A stretch of 64,000 nt of DNA from Scedosporium boydii (lineage: Eukaryota; Ascomycota; Sordariomycetes; Microascales; Microascaceae), in contig NJFT01000090.1 of NCBI GenBank assembly GCA_002221725.1, forward strand, positions 1 through 64,000, given 5' to 3'. The notes under the pieces were generated by a model. It saw nothing but the letters and a program-made list of their open reading frames with translations. It was not told the DNA's origin and made no database searches. The position numbers and the translations under genes are program-made. Shown piece after piece: positions 20,965 to 32,459 of this stretch. Positions within the stretch are counted from its first letter, which is position 1, and each line of letters begins with the position of its first letter.

Positions 20965-22362
20965 AATAAACGCCAATTAGGTTATCTCCGGGAGCCGCAT
21001 CTACGATATCCCGACAGGCTAGCGCCAGGGGAATCTCACGGAGATACAAAATAAACACGGTGATCTTGGGGGCGAAAGGGGAAGGAAGTGGGAGTTGTAA
21101 TGAGGATGTTGATACACATACCTGTCGCTCGTTTGCATTTTCTAATACCCTATTCATTTGCAACTTGTAGATGGAGCTCAGCTCAGGTTGGGTTTCGAAG
21201 TCGTTCTTATCTTACTAATATCCTATATGTTGAGTTGTGAGTTGTCGAGATACCTTAGGAAGGAAGATAATACATTTCATTGGTATTAGACAGATTTATT
21301 TCAGTGCCATTCTTCCGTGATTGAATGATGTCGTAATACCTATCTATAGATGCATGTATTGGTTTTCTGAAGCAGCACCTGCCGAATACGATCTCCCTGT
21401 CATCCCGTATCACAGACGTATTCGACACTACTTACTCCCTCCCCTTGAATACAGTTTTCAAAGTTGTTCATTTTAAATTTGTCTTTAAGTATTATATCGC
21501 CATGAGTCGCAGTTCTACTATTTTCACGGAAGGAAGCGAGTCGTATTGCGAGCCGTATCATTCCCGATGTATAGATTTTGTGAAACGGGAATTATAAACT
21601 AAAGTCAGTTGAGTGACAGACTGTGGCAGTACTGAAGGTTTATGAGATGGCGCTGGATTTTAAGGCCTCGATATAGTTATGAAAACCGATGTTTTGGGAT
21701 GATAGTAGCTGCAATTTTGTCTCATTCCCCAGGTATATTTCTCTTGAGTCTTTCTGCCTACAATTTGAAACATGTTCGAAGGTAAGCCAACGCCCTAAAG
21801 TCTGTTGAATAGATAGAGACTACAAGTCATCTCGTCATTCGCATGGTCGTATCAAACGCTGGGATTACCTCGCCACTATTCCCAAGCCACATCAAATTCA
21901 GCATCGGCCGCCCGCATTAGGCGTGCTTACTTCCTGTGATGGTATCAAATGATAAAGACGCTCGAAGCCTTGTCGCCATCTCAGTCGTTCGACTGAATAT
22001 TTGACGCTAAGTCCGAGAAGAGAGAGACCGGAAATATAAGGAAAAAATTAAATAAATAAAAAATAAAGAGATGAGTGACCACAAGTTCGATTACGCCCCA
22101 CCTTCAGGCACGGGTAAATACTAATATTGTTTAGCGTTGCAACGCGGGTAGGGCTGATGTGGTCGGAAGATTCCGATCTTGCTGCGGGCGGCCGCCCCTT
22201 GGCGTGGCTGTGCAGCGAAGCACTCGAAGATTGTAATATAAGGGTTCCCGCAAGTTTCATGTCGGCTCACGGCTGTTTATCTTCTCTTTGTATTCTTCTC
22301 GAAACTCGACCTTCTTTTGTTTGGTATTGCCTCCGGTGTTAGTGGCATTATTTTAGTGCACA
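20965..22362. other. intergenic, no gene seen
   Basis: 3' flank of the opsin-related gene followed by AT-rich spacer with no supported gene. Both strands have only short frames. A 40-nt A/T-rich patch lies at about 22036-22070. Confidence 0.4.
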
Positions 22363-24513
22363 ATGTCGTACAGCTCTCTTCCAACGGGGCCCGGCGAAGG
22401 AACCGTGATTCCGACCACGCCAGAACCCGAACCCCGACCGGAGTCGGAACGGAAGCGCTCTGGCTCTAGTTCTCGGGACAGGGGTGGTAACAATGCCTGG
22501 AAGGAGTCCGTTGCAGATTTAAAGGTGAATGCCTCGCGGGGCTCTACCGTTCTTAAGATATCATGAGGGATCTGGGATGTCGTCCTAGCTCTCTTGCCCT
22601 TGTGCTTCATCGGTAAGTCATTTCGATCATGAGACCGATTCTATATTCCGATTTACCGTGTAGCGATTACAGTTTCTAATCGTGATAAACCACTTTCAGT
22701 TCTGGCTGTCCTGGCTCTGAAGCTGGATGGGAAAGAAATATCATCCTTCGGCCAGTCCGTTATCGAAGCCACACGCCTCGGCCCCACTATATACCCCATT
22801 GTCTTCGCAGCCATTGCCGGCCGATTTTTCAAAAACATTGCAAGATGGAAAATCGAGCGAAGCAACGGCATCAATCTAGCAGCACTCGAGCAGTTCCTTG
22901 GAAGCCAAAGCTTTGCCGGCACTTTCGAGAGGGCCATAATTCTTCGCACTCATGTTTTCATCGCCGTCATTACAATGGCAGCCTGGGATTTGTCGCCCCT
23001 TGGAGGCCAAAGTTCCGTGCGCCTTCTCTCCACGGAAACCAAGACGAGAATGGACAACCAGTATAGGGTCGTTTTCCGTAATACTATGCTGATTAGCTCG
23101 TCCGCTGCTCCGGAGGAGTTCGTCGACCAGACGAGGACAGTCATAAACAGCCTCTACTCGTCGAGTCTCATGCTACCTCCTGCTCAACGGCAGAGTTTAG
23201 TTGACATTTGGGGGATGCCGAGGATTCCGAAATGGGATCTCAGAAATGACACTGATGAGAAGCGACTGGTCGATCAGGATGCTCTTTTGAGAGGAGATCT
23301 AGACTATGCATCCCTCTTAGGCGTTCCCGTCCAGGGGCTCAGAACAATGGAGAGGGACGACTTGGTCTACGAGTTCTCCATAACTTCTGCTTACTTCGAC
23401 TTCGCATGCAAGATGGTCACTCCTTCGGTCCATCTTGATGATGTGAACAAGTATCTGCCGGCCGACAGATTTAATGCTTCGAGCCTCGAGGAAAAGTCTC
23501 CATCGTTGACAACAAGTCCATTCGATTACAAGAGCCCATACGAGAGAAAGAAGTTTATGGCCCAACTCGACATACCAGGCAACTTCAGCGAGAAGGAGTT
23601 CATGGAGTGGAGGGAAAAGAAGGATCCTGAGCCCATGTTTCTTATTTACATCTCAAGGGCAAAGATCGAGTCAGCCCCCAAAGACGAAGTATTTAATTCC
23701 CACGTCGCCATATTTAATTGCTCGATGATACCTATCCAGGTGGAAACCGATATGCACTGCGGAGGTCATCCGATCTCCTGCAAGGCCTACCGACAACGTC
23801 AAGTGCCATATTCCCATCCCCCATCGGCTAGAGACTGGCCCCGGACTTGGTCCACGGATTATATAACCGACGCGTTGGGTATCTGGCCTTTGGCCACCGG
23901 TCCCACCGATTTCGCTAGGGCATCGCCTACCGATAACTATGTGGCGGGTGACGATTTCCCCTACCTAGGGCAAAATATACGGGTCTGGGATAATACAGAC
24001 ATGGTCAAATTCTCATCCCGCTTAACAACTGCGTTCAACACGTTTTGGCAAGCGTCGTTCAAGCCATTCAAAGCAACGAAGGCGGGGCTTCTTGACACTG
24101 TTCAACGGAATTCTACTACGGGACTTTTCGACGATACCGGCATTGTGGAGGCCTCGGGCATGGAGCTTAGAACACGCACCGTTTACAGGGCAAATGTGGC
24201 ATGGGCTAGCATCTTGCTCTTGACGACGCTAGTTCTAGAAGGGCTTGCGATCGCAAGCATCATATTTGAGCAGGTGGTCATCGCTCCAGATCTGTTAGGC
24301 TATGCTAGTACTATGACGAAAGACAACATCTACATACCGATGCCAGAGAGGGGATCCATGTTGAACGGGACGGAGAGGGCAAGGCTGTTGAAAGACATGA
24401 GAGTGCAGATTGCAGACGTTCGACCGGACGATGAGATCGGATACATCGCCTTCAAGACAGTAGGGTCTGGTGCTAACTGGTCGCTATTGAGTAAGAAGAG
24501 GCCGTACAGATAG
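22363..24513 (+). pseudogene. fungal multi-pass membrane protein gene with an in-frame TGA
   Basis: Exon 1 is 22363-22612 and exon 2 is 22700-24513; the 87-nt intron (GTAAGT...TTTCAG, phase 1) joins them cleanly into 687 codons. The N-terminus is disordered (Pro/Glu/Arg/Ser). It is followed by a membrane segment (VVLALLPLCFI across the intron into VLAVLAL), a second (TIYPIVFAAIAGRFF), ALEQFLGSQSFAG, RTHVFIAVITMAAWDLSPLG with GGQSSVRLL, a long extracellular-type region with N-glycosylation sites, and a last helix near residue 610 (ASILLLTTLVLEGLAIASII). This order is widespread in fungal proteins of unknown function. Codon 68, at 22564-22566, is TGA in the same frame. I found no intron that removes it, and the next in-frame ATG is only at 22975. 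So the gene is either broken in this strain, read through, or carries a sequencing error. Confidence 0.7.
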
Positions 24514-24704
24514 ATTTGGGATGTATATGTGGAGAGTATTTTTTGTCTAATACTAATAGTCCTTGCCAATGCTTGAATTCTTCCTCAACAGGTTTACCAT
24601 TCCAAGTGAACGTCCTTGGCCCACGCCCATTTATGAACGTTTGATCGCACTGCTTTAACATTCTCCAGCCTAAAATAGATCGTATCAGAGACGGTGGATA
24701 AATA

Positions 24705-25025
24705 CTAGCCACTGTTCCTCACTGAAAATGGCGACCAAGCACCATCGATATTCTGTCTCCGGAGCCATGCTTCCACGGCAGGGACACCTGTGGCTTCCTT
24801 CGAGGCGTCTTCTCCCATCTTGTCTTTCGATTGTTGGTGATGGTTCGCGAGACTTGAAGACCCTGCTTCGAATTCCACGTCGGTAGGAATCTACAAGACA
24901 ACACATACCAGTCAGTCTAAAAGTAGCACCTGGGAATAGATAGGTGGGCTTACTTGATCTGAATCCGATGGCGGGCAACACCATGCGCCAATACAGGCAA
25001 GAGTTATGTCTCCGTGGGCTGACAT
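24705..25025 (-). CDS. small spliced hypothetical protein (about 85 aa)
   Basis: Not recognised. The model joins 25025-24954 and 24890-24705. The 63-nt intron starts GTAAGC, has a CTGAC branch site and ends TTGTAG. The product begins MSAHGDITLACIGAWCCPPS and continues with IPTDVEFEAGSSSLANHHQQ and AVEAWLRRQNIDGAWSPFSV. It has two adjacent Cys and no signal peptide. A coding-like stretch further downstream (about 24680-24540, containing TFTWNGKPVEEEFKHWQGLL) could be a third exon, reached by a GTGGCT donor near 24713, but that intron would be only about 45 nt and the end would approach the convergent gene that stops at 24513. Real gene status is moderate. Confidence 0.4.
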
Positions 25026-25887
25026 CTTATTGATGATGAAAAATGGTGAGGGAATCCCGGAAATATGGACGACACGAGGCAGAGGAAAAGAGTCAGTGAG
25101 ATCGGCTGGGTTGGAGGGAACAAGCCCAATACTGCCAGCTGCTACGTCTCGGATCGAGTTTAAATAATTTCATAGGGGGCCTTCTGAATTTGATACTGAG
25201 GGCCATCTATAGCAGACGGTCTCACTACGGCACCCTTGAAATTCGAATATACGTTTTCGGAGTGCGTATCCGACACAATACTCCGTCATTCTCTGGGATT
25301 CCCTGCTCCATTACTAACTAAGCCAGCCTTTTCTCTCTCCAGACCCCCGGAGGCGGGTGTGAGCCCCAACAATGGTGTGATACAAATTCTGATCACCAGA
25401 AGAGGAAATTCGAATTCACATTCGAAGTGAAGAAGTGGATCCTTCCCAGCCAACACACCGCCCGATCAAGCCAAGCAAAGTCCTTGCCCCCTTGGCTATT
25501 GCCTGGTGGCTGCTTCATGAAACTGAGCTTCACCACTTGGCAGGGCAGAGCGTGCAGGCACTGCAGGGGGTAGGCTCAGCTCCATCATGATTGGCTTGGG
25601 CAAAGAAAATGTCAATTACCATTTAAAGTTTAGCGTACAATGAAAAGGTACGCTAGGCGACTTACGGAAGTGTTGGCAGTGTGCGAGGCACTGACACGGA
25701 AAATAGAAAAACGAGGCGGACCCAACACACACACCAGGTTCCATGTGTACGAAGTAGTGTAGTTAATGCTGATCCGTATTAAAATGCCTTCGCCCAGGAT
25801 AAACTTCCCGGAATTTGATCCTGTCTTTTAGCAACCTTCGAACCTTGAGATTCCACTTAACAGACTTAGGCTTTGATCGATGTCGCG
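25026..25887. other. intergenic, no gene seen
   Basis: Divergent spacer between the small minus-strand gene and the Clr5-domain gene; no supported gene. It contains short CA-rich and GC-rich patches near 25480-25580 and presumably both promoters. Confidence 0.4.
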
Positions 25888-28120
25888 ATGGCTCCTCCGA
25901 TACGCTTTGTAAATTTTCCTCCGGCACGGTCAAAGCGAATTCCAGAGGAGAAATGGGAGCAGCACCGTTCTGAAATATGCGAGCTCTATCTAGCCATGAC
26001 AATCAATGACCTCGTGGAGACGATGAGAGTCAGGCATGGCCTAGAAGCAAGGTAAACATACTCCCCTCGGGTCCAATGAATGGTAACTCTGATTCCTTGA
26101 TCTGGACATCTAACAGGAAGGCAGTGAGAAACAGTACATCTACCGTCTAGGGAAATGGGGGGTGACAAAATACAACTCAACACATGGTACGAAGCAATCG
26201 CTTGACAAGGTCCAACAGCCAGTTCAGACACCACCGCAAGAGACGGTGGATTCTGTCCGTGAGGCAGTAATCCAAGGAAAGCGAGCAAGAAACATTGCTG
26301 GTTTGGACAGCTCCGCATCTCTGCCCAGCCGTCCATTAGGAAAAAGGCTAAAGGTTGCTTCCGCCTCTGATATTAACGGTTTCGCGGCATCAGAAAACGG
26401 TCAGGCTGCCTCCTACCCTCTTAGCTGGGCTTCTAGTATTAATGCTTTAGCAGGAGATGTCACTAGCACTGTCTCTGCCAGTACTGCGACTCTAGGTATT
26501 GTCTCGTCCGTCAGCTCTTCGCCATCAATTGACGACAACCTAGAGATTGATCCAGTCGATGAGGCACTACGATCTAGACAGCCAATGTGTCGGCCGGAGG
26601 ACCCTGAAACGGCCTGCGATAAAGACACCGCCTCTCCTTCACAAGCTAATCTATCAGAGAGGCAGCTATCGCCTGCTCAACTACGAGAAGCCTACCGCAA
26701 TCGACCGCTCGACAGCCTATCTGAGGGCGAAGTTGAGACATTGAAGCGTGCGGCTGATTATCTCGCGATCATCCATGACCACGCGGAAGCATTCGAGCTC
26801 TACACAATACTGTTGAAGTGGCATCAGTCGGGGCCTGGCACCTCACGTCGTCGGCACATCAGTTACAGGCATCTCATAACTCAATGTGCGTACACCGCAA
26901 AGCAACTGCAACATGCCGAGATCGTTCGGAATATTCTTTTACATGAAGAAAAATCGGACGGACCGCTTGGGTTCTCTTCATTTATGGCCCACATGTTCCT
27001 TGAGCTGGTGTCGAGACCAGACTCTGAGAGAGAAGCGCTGATGCATCTCGAATATGCCTGCCACTATATCCCAACGGTCTCCGACACGGTTCTAGACGTT
27101 TTGCCAAATGATGATCGGTCCTTAGACCTTCCTTTCTTGCTTAACATCTCCCGAATAGCCTCATCCCCTCCATTGGGCCGGAAGCGACTTGTTCGCGGGT
27201 TGAACGAAGGGTCCAAGAACCTTGAACAGCTAATTCTCAGGCGCGTGCCTGGTCCTTTTGAGGTCCAAGGCAAGGGACCTTATAGCAAGATGTTGAATCC
27301 CTGCATCCGCTCATGTCTCGATTGGTGTGAGCGCCAGATCACCGTCGCCGAGCCAAGGGTGGGGGTGGTCATACTTCCCAATGGGCCTGAAGACAAGATC
27401 GTTTCCGAGGGCTTCGATCCTGTCGTTCATAGACTCTTTGCGACGCTCTGGAAATGTTGGAATGCATCGCCTTGGCAGGAAGAGGTTTGGATGACACGGA
27501 CTGAAGACAGGATGGGTATCTCGTCGACTGAGCTTCTCTTCGTCCTCTGCAAGTGCGTCCGCTGGGCTTGCATTGATCAACGACAAACCCGCCTGGAAGC
27601 AATGAGAATGTTACAAGGCACGCCGGATGATTTTCTGGCGGCATGCGTTTACAAGCTCTATTTGGGGAGGACTTCGGTAGACACGCGGCTATTACAAGAG
27701 GTTAAGATGCCTGCTGGACTGGCCACATTCGAGGAAACCTTAGACCTGTTCAACAGAGATGCGGAGGCTACTATTATTGATCCTATACCCCGCCCACAAG
27801 TTTCTCTGGTGCAACCGGCCCTTATGTTTGGATGGGGGTCTTTAGGCGCGACTCTACCTTCTCCCAGGGAAGCTGTGCCCGGCGCCATTTTACCCCGACA
27901 TTTTGACTCTATTAGCCTGGTGAGCTCTCTGGAAACCACCCCATCTCTAGGAAGTTTCAAGAAAGCAGGGAAGGCGATCATGCGACGCCTTAACTACCCC
28001 GAACAGGATTCAGCATCGTTGTTGAACAAAACTGTTGCCCCCCTGGGTGCCGCTTCGATTTCAGACATTAGCGAACTTAGTTTTCGATTTGGGAAAACCA
28101 TGAGTTTGTCCAATAGCTGA
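25888..28120 (+). CDS. Clr5-domain protein (719 aa)
   Basis: The N-terminal 60-residue Clr5 domain is named after the fission yeast heterochromatic silencing factor. It is common in filamentous fungi, often at the head of long proteins of unknown role. Exon 1 is 25888-26051 and exon 2 is 26125-28120. The 73-nt intron falls inside the domain, which reads IPEEKWEQHRSEICELYLAM, then TINDLVETMRVRHGLEA, then EKQYIYRLGKWGVTKYN across the junction. The start is the ATG at 25888 (MAPPIRFVNF); a TTG just upstream is not used. The middle (about 70-220) is low in order and Ser/Pro-rich, with a possible nuclear signal near LGKRLKV. The remaining C-terminal 450 residues are mostly helical and may be repeat-like (TPR-like character around LKRAADYLAIIHDHAEAFEL). 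A nuclear role is inference. Confidence 0.82.
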
Positions 28121-28647
28121 CCGACTTCTGGAAATGGGATATATTTTACAAAGTCGCCTTTTCTTTTCTTTCTTTGTTTTTTTTTTTTTTTTTTTCCTTC
28201 TTCTTGTTTCTTTTTCTCTTCATTGTTATTCTCTCATTCTCCTTCTCTTCCTTCCCAGATCAGCCTTGGATAATAGCAGAATGAAAGTACATAGGCCAGA
28301 GAAGAGACGAAAGGTAAATTATACAAAGCATTGAACCTACCTTCAACTGGCAAATCCAGACGAAGGTTTGTGAAAGGCAGCAATGTTACACAGCAACTAA
28401 TCTCTTCTCAGCTATGAGACGCAAATGTCCCATTATGATATTATTAAATAGCACTTAATTCAGTAGCAAATTCGCCTCTAGAAAGAAGATCATGTATACC
28501 AGCGCAGAACCTGCGAGCCTGCTTCGTCTAAAATTAAATCGAGTAGCAAATCCGTCTTACAGCCCTTCGCTTCGCTTGACGAACAAGAGCCAAAGTAACA
28601 TATTATACACAAAAAGTGAAATGGACTGATGAAAATCATCCCCGTGC
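28121..28647. other. convergent 3' spacer with T tract
   Basis: A 19-base T run at 28177-28195 and a pyrimidine-rich stretch to 28258 follow the Clr5 gene stop. The rest is the joint 3' region with the convergent Ca2+-ATPase gene. No gene is seen. Confidence 0.5.
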
Positions 28648-31600
28648 TCACATCGGTAGATTGAGCAGCTTCAGGACTCTCGGATCCTGACTCGGAGGCC
28701 CTTTCGTCGCGTCTCGTGCTCCCTCAGCAAATAGCCGTACCTCTTCCAACTTCGTATCCGGATGCTCCTCCAATCCGGCCTCAATCGGGCCCTTGCTGGC
28801 TCTAGAGGCTATTATCAATGCTCGCAAATCAACTGGGGCCTTCTTGGCACCTCCGGGGGTTAAATCTGGACCGCCGGTTCTGGTCTTCCGCGCCACCGAG
28901 GGGATAGTGACAGCAGTTCCACCAAGAATGCGAGGATGTTGGAAGTCATCTTCGTCCGCGCCACCCCAGCGGTAGTTAACCGGTCGGAGAAGTGCCGAGC
29001 CCGTTCGGAGAACCCACGATTCGATGCCAAGTTCTTCATCTTCCTTCTTCTTTTGCCAGCGGGATGGCACGAGCTTTGTGAATGGACTGAAGAGAGTGGC
29101 TACGACCCGTTTCAGCACCTGGAAAATTTCATATACCCATTGGTCCGGCACCTGTCGCACGAGCATACCCAGAGGAATCGTGAGGATGCCAAATAGGATT
29201 GTCCATCCCCACTGAGCTCCCGAAAGCGGCCTGGTGTCAAACGCCTTTCCTCCCTTGAACACGATGATCATCTGCCCAGCGATAGTGAGGCATTGCACAC
29301 CGAGGAACCAGGGATTGCGGAGAACTCCCTGGTAGTAGATGTTAATCCTATTGTCTACTCGGCGACAGTTGTGCTGGTTAAATAACTGCATGAAAACGTA
29401 AACGTTGAAGACGAGGGTTTGCAGCGATGTTACTTCTTCAGGTGTGCCGGGATTGAAAAGAGAGGGCCCGGCGTAGTGTAATGTGAAGATAACCGCTAGT
29501 TGGTAGATGGCTTGGGCGATCACCATCTTCCACATTGTGATGGTGACTATTGGTGCTTTCCTTGGCTCGGGCTTGAGCTTGAAGAAGTCGTAAGAGGGAT
29601 AGTCAGTCGCGAGGCCGAGTGAGGCGAAGATGTCCATAATAAGGTTGATCCATAGAAGCTGAACGACGGTGAAAACCGTGTCGCCCACGAGGGTGGATAG
29701 CACAGTTAGTGTTCCGGCCGTGATATTGATGGTAAATTGGAACTGAGAAGCACACTGTTAGAGCCGGTTTTGCTATTAATACACAAACTGGTGGATCGTA
29801 CCTGTAGAAACTTCTTAACAGCTGCATTAACTGTCCTCCCCCAGCTCAAAGCCTTTACAATAGACGCAAAGTTGTCATCAAGAAGAATAATAGAGGCCGC
29901 TTCCTTTGCTGTTTCAGTACCTTGGATTCCCATGGCAAATCCGACGTCCGCAGCCTTCAGGGCAAGCGCGTCATTCGTGCCGTCGCCGGTCACTGCAACA
30001 GTCTCGCCCATACCCTTGAGATGCGACACGAGCGTAAGTTTATCTTCAGGACTAGCGCGAGCGAGAACTTGGAGTCTAGGGATGATGGCATCGAGCTGAG
30101 AAGGTGAGAGTCTCCGAAAAGTAGGTCCATCCATGGCAATACCGCCAGCCGTGTAAATTCCACACTTTGAGGCAATGGATTTGGCGGTCAGGAAACTGTC
30201 TCCTGTAACCATCCGAACAAAGACACCAGCTTCCTGGCATTGGCGGACGGATTTGACGACTTCGGGTCGTAAGGGGTCCTGGATTCCAAAGATGCCAATA
30301 AAAGTGAGGTCTTGGGCGAACTTGTCCAATTCATCAGAGTCGAGGTTATCGAGGTCCTCGAAGGTCGTATCATTGGCGTCGATGTCCTTATAAGCGATCG
30401 TAATCGGTCGTAGCATTTCCATCGCATAACCATGAACAGTCTCCAGTATCCGGCTTTCGAGGTCTTGCGTCAGATCTTGAGCCCCTAGCCCTTCCTTCGG
30501 GTTCGAAATGATGGCTGTAGCCATTCGAAGGACCATCTCAGCTGCACCCTTGACAAAGAGTCGGTGTCGTCCATCCGCCAACTTTACCACGGCAGCCATC
30601 CATTTTCGGGAAGAGTCAAACGGTACCATCTCTGCTACCACATTATTCGTTCGCTCTTCATTAAGTGGGCCCATTCCTAAGTGGTTACGAGCAAATTTGA
30701 GAAGAGCAGTCTCGGTGCTCGAGCCGATAAAGACATCCGAAGCCGCAACCCCGTCACTCTCAAATGCCGTTGAATTCAAGGCAACACTATCTTTGATAAG
30801 CTCCTTAATGGCAGGGGAAAGTGAGTTTGCCAATGCCTTGGAACCTGGAAGCGACGCTTGCCCCATGGTAATACTTGACATTGAGGCAGCTGAACCTGGA
30901 GCCTTTGGCGGGGAGAGGTCCTCCTCCGTGTTCGGCAGCTCACTAAATTTGCCATCTAATCCTATCATTCCCACTACCACGCTCATGTCATTTTGAGTGA
31001 GTGTACCCGTCTTGTCGGAGCAAATACAAGTGGCATTCCCCATAATCTCGCAAGATCGGATCAGGCGCACGAGGTTGTTGTCCCTCAACATGCGAGATGT
31101 CGCAAAGGCAAGCGCAATGGTGACGGCAAGAGCGAGACCTTCGGGCACAGTGATGACAACTACCGTGACAGCAAGGATGACCAGTTTTAGGAATTCCATT
31201 CCTTTTTCGGCAGACTTCTTGGTCGAGTGTCGTAAATTGACCAGAAACCGAATGAAAATAATCAAGAAGAATATTGCGCCGGCAATCGCGCCCAGGGTGA
31301 TGAGCTGCTTTGCCAATCTTCCCAGTCTTTGCTGGAGGGGAGTCTCTTCGACATCGTCGCGAAGGGACATAAGAATCCTTCCATAGGTGGAGTTGGTCCC
31401 AACCGAAGTGACGAGGTAGGTGCCATAACCACCCGATACGGTAGTACCGCTGAGGATGAAGGGGTCGGCGGAAGGGTTGTCCTCGGATACGACGTGCTTG
31501 TGCACGAGCTCGGATTCGCCCGATATCGAAGACTCGTTGATTTGTATCCCCGCAGCATGGACGAGAACACCATCAACGGCAACAATATCTCCCGCTTCCA

Positions 31601-32459
31601 AGCGCATGAGATCACCGACGAGAACCTCGTGGATAGATATCCTCTGAGGCTTTCCCGACCGAACCACGGTGACATCACGCTGCTCTTTGCGCTCGTTCAG
31701 TTTCTCGAATTTATGGTTCTTCTGCCAGTCGGTAGCAGCGCTCGCGAAAACGATAACCAAGATGGCCACGACCACGGTCGCGCCGTCGACCCACTCGATG
31801 TTAGAGCCCCCTTCGTCACTGCCGACGGACTCGTAAATGCCGAGGGCCAATGAGATGGTGGCTGATACTGACAGCAGCATGATCAGCTTGTCGTTGAAGG
31901 CGATCCAGGCCAGCCTCAGGAACGATTTTTGTTTCCTCCGTGGCAGAATGTTTCTTCCGAAGATACGGATGCGGTCGGCGAATCCTGACGGGTCGGAGCT
32001 GCCGAGGTTGAAAAGATTGGTATGCGCATGGGAAGACTCTCTTGATAGAGGCTCCGTCTTCGGGGGCCGGCCTTCCTTCGACGCAGCAATCGCCTCGTCT
32101 ATCGTTATTCTACCGTCGAGAATGTCCTCGTCTGCGCCGAGACCTGCCTCGAGGTCTGTCCGAAGCCCAGCTGCTAGACCAGGTAGGCCGCCAAGAGCAT
32201 TTAGACTATCAATGCTCCTCGCTAGGGAAAGTTTGTGGAGTTTCGCTGGGGTGAACGCAAAGGGGTTGCAGGGGATGTTGCGGCCGCCGCTTTCTTCATT
32301 GTCGCCATTGTCGCTAATTTCGAGTCGGGGTTCTTTTACTTTTTCGTTTTCTTTCGCAGTCGAGGGAGCCTCAGAGAGTGGGATTTTCTCAATCGAAGAA
32401 GTGTCTGCTCGGGTCTGATCAAGAGGCTTGCGCGAAGGATCAGCGGAAGACGATGTCAT
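28648..32459 (-). CDS. P-type Ca2+-transporting ATPase (PMCA / Pmc1 type)
   Basis: This pump moves Ca2+ out of the cytosol into the vacuole or across the plasma membrane at the cost of ATP. Exon 1 is 32459-29802 and exon 2 is 29742-28648; the 59-nt phase-0 intron follows VKKFLQ and exon 2 resumes FQFTINITAG, in the loop before M5. The product is about 1250 aa. Motifs in order: the actuator SSISGESEL, the M4 VITVPEGLALAVT with the Ca2+-site Glu, the phosphorylation site CSDKTGTLTQNDM, the nucleotide-binding FVKGAAEMVL, the hinge TGDGTNDALALKAADVGFAM, and M6 LLWINLIMDIFASLGLAT. The N-terminal 150 residues are acidic and disordered. The C-terminal tail (about 200 residues) is cytosolic and has no obvious calmodulin motif. 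The start at the ATG of 32459 is chosen; the frame extends upstream only through a non-ATG codon. It is the largest complete gene in the window. Confidence 0.93.

Noticed and set aside
30990..31400. Plus-strand frames inside the Ca2+-ATPase gene
   Set aside because: Shadows of the minus-strand coding sequence.
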